Assembly: GCA_028715315.1 (NCBI GenBank)
Contig: JAQUSA010000080.1
Location: 1-5,287, forward strand
From: Candidatus Omnitrophota bacterium
GTDB lineage: Bacteria; Omnitrophota; Gorgyraeia; Pluralincolimonadales; Pluralincolimonadaceae
DNA: 5,287 nt
Reading direction: 5' to 3'
The notes beneath the pieces were generated by a model. It made no database searches. It was given only the letters and a program-made list of their open reading frames with translations, and was not told the DNA's origin. The position numbers and the translations under genes are program-made. Below, one piece after another: positions 1 through 4,929 of the stretch; position 1 is the first letter of the stretch, and each line of letters opens with the position of its first letter.

Positions 1-1775
1 AAAAGATATCCCCGGATTCGATGCGCGAGGCGAAGGAATACGGTTTTAGCGACAGGCAGATCGCGGACCTTACCCATTCCGATGAGGTCTCGGTCAGGAA
101 TTGGCGCAAGAAACGCGGGATCGAGGCCGCCTTTAAACTGGTCGACACATGTGCGGCTGAATTTGAGGCGCACACCCCCTACTATTATTCCACCTATGAG
201 GATAAGGACGAGGGCAGGGTCTCTAAAAGGAAAAAGATCATGATCCTTGGCGGGGGCCCAAACAGGATAGGGCAGGGCATAGAGTTCGACTATTGCTGTT
301 GCCACGCCTCGTTCATCCTCAAGGAGTTGGGATACGAGACGATCATGGTCAACTCCAATCCCGAGACCGTCTCCACGGACTACGATACTTCCGACAAATT
401 ATATTTCGAGCCCCTGACATTTGAAGATGTGATGAATATCGTCGACAGAGAAAAACCGGACGGGGTCATAGTGCAGTTTGGCGGGCAGACCCCCCTGAAC
501 CTGGCCAGGAAGCTGGATGAGGCGGGAGCCCCCATCATAGGCACCAGCGTAAGATCGATAGACCTGGCCGAAGACCGCGAGAAATTTTCCGGGATCCTCA
601 GGAAATTGAAGATCAACCAGCCGGAGAATGGTTCCGTCTTCTCAAGGGAAGAGGCGATGAAAATTGCGGCGAAGATCGGTTTTCCCGTCCTGGTAAGGCC
701 CTCGTATGTATTGGGCGGCAGGGCGATGAGGATCGTCTACGACGAAGAGTCGCTGGACCTGTTCTTCAAAGAGGCCCGGGAGGCTTCGCTGGGCGGCCCG
801 ATCCTGATAGATAAGTTTTTAGAAGACGCCACCGAAGTCGATGTTGACGCGGTCTCCGACGGTGAAATGACCGTTATCGGCGGTATAATGGAGCACATTG
901 AAGAGGCCGGCGTGCATTCAGGCGATTCGGCCTGCGTCCTGCCGCCGCATACCCTCGGGGACGATATCCTCGGCCTGATAAGAAAATATACCCACGCATT
1001 AGCGAAGGAATTAAATGTCAAAGGCCTGATCAATATCCAGTTCGCAATAAAAGGGGATACGGTTTACGTCCTGGAGGTCAACCCCAGGGCCTCAAGGACC
1101 GTCCCTTTTGTCAGCAAGGCGACGGGCGTTCCCTTGGCCAAAGTCGCCGCCCAGGTTATGGCAGGCAGGACATTGAAAGAACTGGGCATTACAAGGGAAA
1201 AAGAGGTAGCCCATTTCGCGGTAAAAGAATCGGTGCTCCCATTCTCGCGCTTTTCGGGCGCGGATATCATCCTGGGGCCGGAAATGAAATCGACCGGAGA
1301 GGTGATGGGGATAGATTATTCCTTCGGGACGGCGTTTTTTAAATCCCAACTCGCCGCTTTGCAGGGGCTGCCCTTATCAGGCAAGGTCTTTATCAGCGTC
1401 AAGAATGCCGATAAAAGGAACATAGTTTTCGTCGCGAAGAAGCTTTCCGACCTCGGTTTTGAGATCCTGGCTACCAGGGGAACGGCAAAGGCCCTGTTGT
1501 CCAATAATATTCCCGCCCAGGCGGCAGGCAAGGTAGGCGAGGGGGACATTGAGATCCTGGACCTGATCAAGGATAATAAGCTGAAGCTTATTATCAATAC
1601 GCCTTCGGGGCAGAGGGGCCAATCCGACATGAGGCCCATCAGAAGCCTTGCTGTGGCGCGCGGTGTGCCCTGTATCACTACCCTGCAGGGCGCCCAGGCC
1701 GCCGTCAGCGGGATAGAGGCGGCGTTAAAAAGGCAGTTAGACGTTAAGTCCCTGCAGGAATATTTAGCAGGATAG
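1..1775 (+). CDS. carB: Carbamoyl-phosphate synthase large subunit, C-terminal part (5' end outside window)
   Basis: CarB makes carbamoyl phosphate from bicarbonate, ammonia (channelled from the CarA glutaminase subunit) and two ATP, feeding pyrimidine and arginine synthesis in the cytoplasm. The reading frame is open to the left edge (first full codon at 3), and the ATG at 21 is internal, so about 591 of the usual ~1070 residues are present. Seen in order: the end of the oligomerisation domain with the VDTCAAEF motif; the second ATP-grasp (carbamate-phosphorylating) half, starting with GGGPNRIGQGIEFDYCC near 249 and including NPETVSTDYDTSD, RPSYVLGGRAM, the DVDAVSDGEM segment, and EVNPRASRTVPFVSKATG near 1074, whose Glu and Asn are metal ligands in the family; then the MGS-like allosteric domain (about 1330 to the end) with ATRGTA, NTPSG and a TTLQGA-type segment. 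No frameshift or lost key residue was seen. Its effector cannot be told from sequence. Confidence 0.98.
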   Translation, partial: KISPDSMREAKEYGFSDRQIADLTHSDEVSVRNWRKKRGIEAAFKLVDTCAAEFEAHTPYYYSTYEDKDEGRVSKRKKIMILGGGPNRIGQGIEFDYCCCHASFILKELGYETIMVNSNPETVSTDYDTSDKLYFEPLTFEDVMNIVDREKPDGVIVQFGGQTPLNLARKLDEAGAPIIGTSVRSIDLAEDREKFSGILRKLKINQPENGSVFSREEAMKIAAKIGFPVLVRPSYVLGGRAMRIVYDEESLDLFFKEAREASLGGPILIDKFLEDATEVDVDAVSDGEMTVIGGIMEHIEEAGVHSGDSACVLPPHTLGDDILGLIRKYTHALAKELNVKGLINIQFAIKGDTVYVLEVNPRASRTVPFVSKATGVPLAKVAAQVMAGRTLKELGITREKEVAHFAVKESVLPFSRFSGADIILGPEMKSTGEVMGIDYSFGTAFFKSQLAALQGLPLSGKVFISVKNADKRNIVFVAKKLSDLGFEILATRGTAKALLSNNIPAQAAGKVGEGDIEILDLIKDNKLKLIINTPSGQRGQSDMRPIRSLAVARGVPCITTLQGAQAAVSGIEAALKRQLDVKSLQEYLAG

Positions 1776-1786
1776 TCCCTTTCTCC

Positions 1787-1815
1787 TTGCCAAAACGGGG
1801 AGCGCCTGGTATAAT
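1787..1815 (+). promoter_or_regulatory. Strong sigma70-type promoter with extended -10, upstream of the ABC-F gene
   Basis: A -35 box TTGCCA (1787-1792, five of six consensus bases) and a perfect -10 box TATAAT (1810-1815) are separated by 17 bp. TGG directly before the -10 box (1807-1809) makes an extended TGn element. Transcription would start near 1821-1823, about 80 nt before the ABC-F start codon. The promoter lies just after the carB stop codon and before, not after, the terminator at 1850-1877. The resulting RNA would therefore meet that terminator within a few dozen nucleotides, which suggests attenuation or a very short RNA. Confidence 0.8.
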
Positions 1816-1849
1816 ACATAAACCAAATTAAGAGAATGGGTTGAACGGG

Positions 1850-1877
1850 GCCCTGTTAGAAGACAGGGCTTTTTTTT
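1850..1877 (+). terminator. Intrinsic terminator in the carB/ABC-F gap, possible attenuator
   Basis: The arms GCCCTGT (1850-1856) and ACAGGGC (1863-1869) form a perfect 7-bp stem with a 6-nt loop, followed by eight T (1870-1877). It can end carB transcription. It also stands between the promoter at 1787-1815 and the ABC-F gene, so it must be passed for that promoter to express the gene. A weaker hairpin pairing AACGG (1844-1848) with CTGTT (1853-1857, one G-U pair) would use the same left arm and could compete with the terminator. Confidence 0.85.
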
Positions 1878-1903
1878 ATCCCCAATATTGAGGACAGCAA
1901 AAG

Positions 1904-3520
1904 ATGATATCGGCAAACGGCATATCGCTGCATTTCGGCGCCCGGAAGTTGTTTTCCGACGTCAATATAATATTTTCCCCGGGGAATTGCTACGGGCTGA
2001 TAGGGGCCAACGGTTCGGGGAAATCCACGTTTTTGAAGATACTCTCAGGGGAGCTGGAATCGACCGCGGGCGAGGTCGCAGTGACTCCGGGCGAGCGGAT
2101 TGCCGTCCTGAAGCAGGACCAGTTCGCCTTCGACGGATTCACGGCCCTGAATACCGTCATCATGGGCCATAAAAGGCTCTATGATATCATTGAGCAAAAA
2201 GAGTCGCTCCACGCCAAGAAGGATTTTTCCGACAAGGACGGGATGGACCTCGCCGACCTTGAGGCGGAGTTCTCGATGCTGGACGGGTGGAACGCAGAAT
2301 CCGACGCGGCAAAATTGTTAAGCGATCTGGGCATTACGGAGGAATTCCACGGGGTCGAGATGAAACAGCTGGAAGAGGGGCAGAAGGTGCGCGTGCTGCT
2401 CGCCCAGGCCCTGTTCGGCAACCCCGATATACTGCTTCTTGATGAGCCCACGAACCACCTTGATATCGAGAACTGCATGTGGCTTGAGAATTTCCTGTCC
2501 AATTTCAAGAATACCGCCGTCGTCGTATCCCATGACCGCCATTTCCTGGATAAGGTCTGCACGCATATCGCGGATATCGATTACGGCAAGATCCAGCTGT
2601 ACCCGGGAAATTTCACTTTCTGGATGGAATCGACGCAGCTTGTCCTCAGGCAGCGCATAGAAGCCAACAAGAAGATCGAGAGGAAAAGGGAAGAGCTGAA
2701 AAGTTTTATCGCCCGTTTCAGCGCAAACGCTTCTAAGGCGAAACAGGCGACCAGCCGCAAAAAGATCCTTGAGAAGCTTACCCTCGAAGACATAATACCT
2801 TCCTCAAGGCGGAGCCCGTATATAAATTTTGAACAATCGCGCGAGGCGGGGAACAACGTCCTGGCCATCAACGGCCTATCAAGGTCGCTTGACGGGCTGG
2901 ACATGTTCAAGGGCCTTGCCTTTACCGTAGAAAAGGGAGATAAGATCGCTTTTGTCGGTTCCGATGACCTCGCCAACACGACGCTGTTCCAGGTCCTCGC
3001 GGGGGAAGCGAAGCCGGACGGCGGCAGTTATAAGTGGGGCGCCTCTGTCAACCTGGCGTATTATCCGAAGGATAACGCGAAATATTTCGATTCGGACAGC
3101 AACCTTATAGATTGGCTTCGCCAGTATTCGAATGACGCCGACCTGGGTTTTGTGCGCGGGTTCCTGGGGCGCATGCTTTTTTCCGGGGACGAATCCCTTA
3201 AACAGGTAAGGGTCCTGTCAGGCGGCGAGCGCGTCAGGTGCATGCTCTCGCGCATGATGGTCGCCCAGCCTAATGTAATGATCCTGGACCAGCCGACCAA
3301 CCACCTTGACCTGGAATCGATCGAGGCCTTGAATAAGGGCCTGGAGAAGTTCGAGGGGACCCTGCTCTTCGCTTCGCATGACCACCAGCTGATACAGACG
3401 GTGGCTAACCGCATCATCGAGATCACGGCGGACGGTTTTATCGACCGTTCCGGCATAACATATGACGAGTACCTGTCCGACAGAAAAGCCAAGGGCCAGC
3501 CCCGCCTGATATACTCTTAA
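1904..3520 (+). CDS. ABC-F family ATPase, YbiT-like, with degenerate second nucleotide-binding domain
   Basis: ABC-F proteins are soluble twin-ATPase proteins without membrane segments that act on the ribosome E site as translation factors or antibiotic-protection proteins. The 538-residue product closely resembles E. coli YbiT (about 530 aa) by eye. NBD1: GANGSGKST (34-42), Q-loop KQDQFAF (70-76), a non-canonical signature LEEGQ (156-160), Walker B with DEPTNHLD (180-187), H-switch His210. A basic helical linker (about 240-300, with RFSANASKAKQATSR) is the P-site-tRNA-interacting type. NBD2: the Walker A position reads GSDDLANTT (352-360), the Q-loop position has Lys389, the signature LSGGE (438-442) is intact, the catalytic position is Gln463 in DQPTNHLD, and His492 is kept. 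The ATG at 1904 has AGGA 9 nt upstream. Possible control by the attenuator-like leader. An ordinary translation-factor role and drug resistance are both possible; the sequence does not decide. Confidence 0.95.
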   Translation: MISANGISLHFGARKLFSDVNIIFSPGNCYGLIGANGSGKSTFLKILSGELESTAGEVAVTPGERIAVLKQDQFAFDGFTALNTVIMGHKRLYDIIEQKESLHAKKDFSDKDGMDLADLEAEFSMLDGWNAESDAAKLLSDLGITEEFHGVEMKQLEEGQKVRVLLAQALFGNPDILLLDEPTNHLDIENCMWLENFLSNFKNTAVVVSHDRHFLDKVCTHIADIDYGKIQLYPGNFTFWMESTQLVLRQRIEANKKIERKREELKSFIARFSANASKAKQATSRKKILEKLTLEDIIPSSRRSPYINFEQSREAGNNVLAINGLSRSLDGLDMFKGLAFTVEKGDKIAFVGSDDLANTTLFQVLAGEAKPDGGSYKWGASVNLAYYPKDNAKYFDSDSNLIDWLRQYSNDADLGFVRGFLGRMLFSGDESLKQVRVLSGGERVRCMLSRMMVAQPNVMILDQPTNHLDLESIEALNKGLEKFEGTLLFASHDHQLIQTVANRIIEITADGFIDRSGITYDEYLSDRKAKGQPRLIYS

Positions 3521-3571
3521 AGCGGTTTCTCGAAACTCCTTTTCAGGCAGCTCTATGACTTCATAAAGAAA

Positions 3572-3601
3572 TTGACAGTAATAATTATGATATGATATAA
3601 A
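3572..3601 (+). promoter_or_regulatory. Promoter of the tandem-riboswitch operon
   Basis: A perfect -35 box TTGACA (3572-3577) is followed after 18 bp by TATAAA (3596-3601), which is preceded by TGA (3593-3595) as an extended -10. The predicted start, near 3608-3610, is a few bases before the first nucleotide of the first riboswitch helix (3613), as expected for a riboswitch leader. The local DNA is very AT-rich. I saw no comparable promoter between the two riboswitches, so both are probably carried on one transcript. Confidence 0.75.
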
Positions 3602-3612
3602 TGATATGTAGT

Positions 3613-3720
3613 TTTAGCAGGAAATCCGGTGTGAATCCGGGACTGTACCCGCAACTGTATGCAGGATTGTGAAAGCCTGCGAGTCAGAATGCGAAGGCCT
3701 CCGGGAAGAGAGGTGCTAAA
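3613..3720 (+). promoter_or_regulatory. Cobalamin riboswitch 1 (short variant aptamer)
   Basis: This RNA element binds a B12 form and controls the downstream cbiR operon in cis. The conserved cobalamin-riboswitch core is visible: GGAAATCCGGTG then TGAATCCGG (3620-3640), followed by the loop-5 region ACCCGC and AACTGTA (3647-3659). A B12-box-like GAGTCAGAATGC lies at 3681-3692. Between them is only one small hairpin (GCAGG 3661-3665 with CCTGC 3676-3680); the longer P7-P9 arm of the second riboswitch is missing. A hairpin CCTC/GAGG (3698-3701/3710-3713) shows CGGG in its loop, complementary to CCCG (3648-3651) in loop 5, matching the family's L5-L13 kissing contact. TTTAGCA (3613-3619) and TGCTAAA (3714-3720) can close the element. 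The class and preferred ligand (adenosyl-, methyl- or aquo-cobalamin) cannot be read from sequence. Confidence 0.85.
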
Positions 3721-3746
3721 GTAGTCCTAGTGTAAAAGACTATTTG

Positions 3747-3778
3747 ACCCAACCTCTATCGGGCAGGTTGGGTTTTTT
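3747..3778 (+). terminator. Intrinsic terminator of riboswitch 1
   Basis: ACCCAACCT (3747-3755) pairs perfectly with AGGTTGGGT (3765-3773) around a 9-nt loop, followed by five more T. An antiterminator is visible: AGAGGT (3709-3714), in the 3' part of the first riboswitch, is complementary to ACCTCT (3752-3757) in the terminator's left arm. The two pairings exclude each other. When the CCTC/GAGG hairpin is held by the L5-L13 contact, AGAGGT is hidden and the terminator is free to form, giving B12-dependent shut-off. Confidence 0.9.
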
Positions 3779-3794
3779 GTTTCGCAGTATAGAT

Positions 3795-3963
3795 ATATAC
3801 GGGTCCTGACATTTCAGGATAACAGGGAAGCTTGTAAAGTCAAGCGCGGTCCCGCCGCTGTAACCGGGAACGAAAGCCACGATTGGCCACTGTCTTGTAG
3901 CTATCAGGATGGGAAGGCGTGGCGAGTAGGTCGATCCGGAAGCCAGAAGACCTGCCCGTATAT
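3795..3963 (+). promoter_or_regulatory. Cobalamin riboswitch 2 (full-length canonical aptamer)
   Basis: A second, complete cobalamin aptamer follows the first terminator by 16 nt. Helix P1 is 9 bp: ATATACGGG (3795-3803) with CCCGTATAT (3955-3963). The core reads AACAGGGAAG (3821-3830), stem CTTG/CAAG, GCGGTCCCGCCGCTGTAA (3845-3862) and CCGGGAACGAAAGCCAC. The P7 arm pairs GCCACG (3876-3881) with CGTGGC (3918-3923) and encloses the conserved GCCACTG (3886-3892) and GGGAAGGC (3911-3918) segments. GAGTAGG and TCCGGAAGCC lead into the B12 box AGCCAGAAGACCTGCC (3941-3956). This is the classic large form. It controls the same downstream genes as riboswitch 1. Confidence 0.95.
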
Positions 3964-3970
3964 CGGAAGC

Positions 3971-3999
3971 TTAGTTATTAAGTAATGCCCAATAACTAA
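3971..3999 (+). other. Perfect hairpin between aptamer 2 and its expression platform
   Basis: TTAGTTATT (3971-3979) and AATAACTAA (3991-3999) form a perfect 9-bp AT-rich stem with loop AAGTAATGCCC. There is no U-run after it, so it is not a terminator. It sits between P1 of riboswitch 2 and the antiterminator strand, and may be an accessory or spacer helix. Its loop lacks the GGG expected for contact with loop 5 (TCCCG) of this aptamer, so I do not call it P13. Confidence 0.5.
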
Positions 4000-4012
4000 A
4001 GATTCCTCGCGG

Positions 4013-4041
4013 AAGGATTAAGTAAGCAGGGTGCAATCCTT
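4013..4041 (+). promoter_or_regulatory. Antiterminator pairing of riboswitch 2
   Basis: AAGGATT (4013-4019) is complementary to AATCCTT (4035-4041), which is also the outer half of the terminator's left arm. The identical AAGGATT occurs again as the terminator's right arm (4061-4067), so two copies of one 7-mer compete for a single partner. This is the expected layout of a transcriptional riboswitch platform. The intervening loop contains GCAGGGTGC. Confidence 0.7.
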
Positions 4042-4075
4042 AAGCTTTTATAGCATGCTTAAGGATTTTTATTTT
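4035..4075 (+). terminator. Intrinsic terminator of riboswitch 2
   Basis: AATCCTTAAGC (4035-4045) pairs perfectly over 11 bp with GCTTAAGGATT (4057-4067). The loop has 11 nt and the tail is TTTATTTT, running directly to the ATG at 4076. The right arm contains AAGGA (4061-4065), a Shine-Dalgarno-like sequence 10 nt before that ATG, so the same hairpin could also block translation if 4076 is the real start. Confidence 0.88.
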
Positions 4076-4909
4076 ATGGCGGATATGATGGCAAATATAA
4101 AGGGAAAAATGCTGCTTCTACCATTCAGGATCGGCACTACATCGTATATTTACGCCGATGATATCTTGTCGAACGTGCATAAATTAGAAGGTAAGGTCGA
4201 TGATATAGAGTTGATATTGTTCGAGGCCGGCAGGGTCGGAAATATCCCCGGGCAAAAAGACCTGGAAGAACTAAAGCGCGTAGGCAGCAGCCAGGATTTG
4301 ACATATACCGTCCACTTGCCCCTGGATATCGACCTTGGCAGCGGGACGAGCGGCAAGAGGAAGAGTGCGGTAGAGCAGGTGGGGGAACTCGTTGGCCGCA
4401 TGTCTGTGCTTAATCCGCATGCGTATATATTGCATATGAACCTGTCAAAACGGTCCGAAAGAAATATCGGACGCTGGCAGGGCAGGGTCAGCCGGTCATT
4501 AGAGGAGATCGCCAGACTCCGGTCGGTCGTGCCGCAGAACATAGCTATCGAAAATTTGAGCTATCCCTTCGGCTACATCGATACCCTGGTCCTGAGGAAC
4601 GGTTTTTCGATCTGCGTGGATATCGGACACCTTATTGTTATGGGAATCGACCCGCTGGAGCATCTGAAAAGATATTTTGGCGTGACACGCGTGATCCATC
4701 TCCATGGAGTTGATGGAAGAAAGGATCACGTGTCCCTGAAGCATCTCGATGCGGTATTGATGCGGCGAATAATACGGTTCTTGAAAGACAATAGCTACCG
4801 AGGAGTGTTAACTCTGGAAATATTTTCGCAGACGGATTTCTATGAGTCCATGGGGGTTTTATGGGAAAACATACCCCTGTGTCCGGCTTATCAAAAAAAC
4901 GGCAAATAA
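4076..4909 (+). CDS. cbiR: Probable cobamide-remodelling enzyme CbiR (AP endonuclease 2 / xylose isomerase-like TIM barrel)
   Basis: CbiR, known from Akkermansia muciniphila, cleaves the nucleotide loop of salvaged cobamides so that a preferred lower base can be attached. The product (277 aa) is a soluble TIM-barrel protein without a signal peptide. Residues from 4076: LPFRIGTTSYIYADDI near 14-30, then VDDIELILFE; candidate metal ligands follow the E-H-H-E pattern of the superfamily: Glu159 in IAIENLS, Asp182/His185 in CVDIGHL, His208/His210 in VIHLHGVDG, His218, and Glu248 in LTLEIF. The gene directly follows two B12 riboswitches, which strongly favours a corrinoid role over a generic sugar epimerase. 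The ATG at 4076 is the first after the terminator, with AAGGA 10 nt upstream. The ATG at 4109 (266 aa, AAAGGGA upstream, flush with LLLPFRIGTT) is equally credible. A GTG at 4031 lies inside the antiterminator and is rejected. The name rests on recalled family features and context. Confidence 0.8.
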   Translation: MADMMANIKGKMLLLPFRIGTTSYIYADDILSNVHKLEGKVDDIELILFEAGRVGNIPGQKDLEELKRVGSSQDLTYTVHLPLDIDLGSGTSGKRKSAVEQVGELVGRMSVLNPHAYILHMNLSKRSERNIGRWQGRVSRSLEEIARLRSVVPQNIAIENLSYPFGYIDTLVLRNGFSICVDIGHLIVMGIDPLEHLKRYFGVTRVIHLHGVDGRKDHVSLKHLDAVLMRRIIRFLKDNSYRGVLTLEIFSQTDFYESMGVLWENIPLCPAYQKNGK

Positions 4910-4929
4910 AGTTACCCCTGGAGGTAGAC

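Noticed and set aside
21..23. ATG at 21 as the start of the first gene
   Set aside because: Codons upstream are open to the window edge, and the protein begins in the middle of the CarB oligomerisation domain, so this Met is internal.
1316..1819. Long minus-strand open frame (167 codons) antisense to carB, and similar frames antisense to the ABC-F and cbiR genes
   Set aside because: These lie opposite well-recognised coding sequence, have low-complexity Ser/Arg-rich products and no family resemblance.
1888..2172. Open frame of 94 codons on the + strand overlapping the start of the ABC-F gene
   Set aside because: Arginine-rich shadow of the ABC-F coding frame, no recognisable domain.
3524..3543. 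Possible terminator after the ABC-F gene (GGTTT-CTCG-AAACT, then CCTTTT)
   Set aside because: Only four firm pairs plus a G-T pair, AT-rich stem and an interrupted short T run; too weak to call.
3971..3999. Hairpin TTAGTTATT/AATAACTAA as a third terminator
   Set aside because: No U-run follows and the stem is entirely AT-rich except for one pair; listed only as a structural hairpin.
4031..4075. N-terminal extension of the cbiR frame from a GTG at 4031
   Set aside because: It would place the start codon and 15 codons inside the antiterminator and terminator of riboswitch 2, and the extension has no family-like sequence. Starts at 4076 or 4109 fit better.
4076..4909. Endonuclease IV or a plain sugar isomerase as the function of the TIM-barrel gene
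   Set aside because: The fold is shared, but placement behind two B12 riboswitches points to corrinoid metabolism. Kept only as a fallback.
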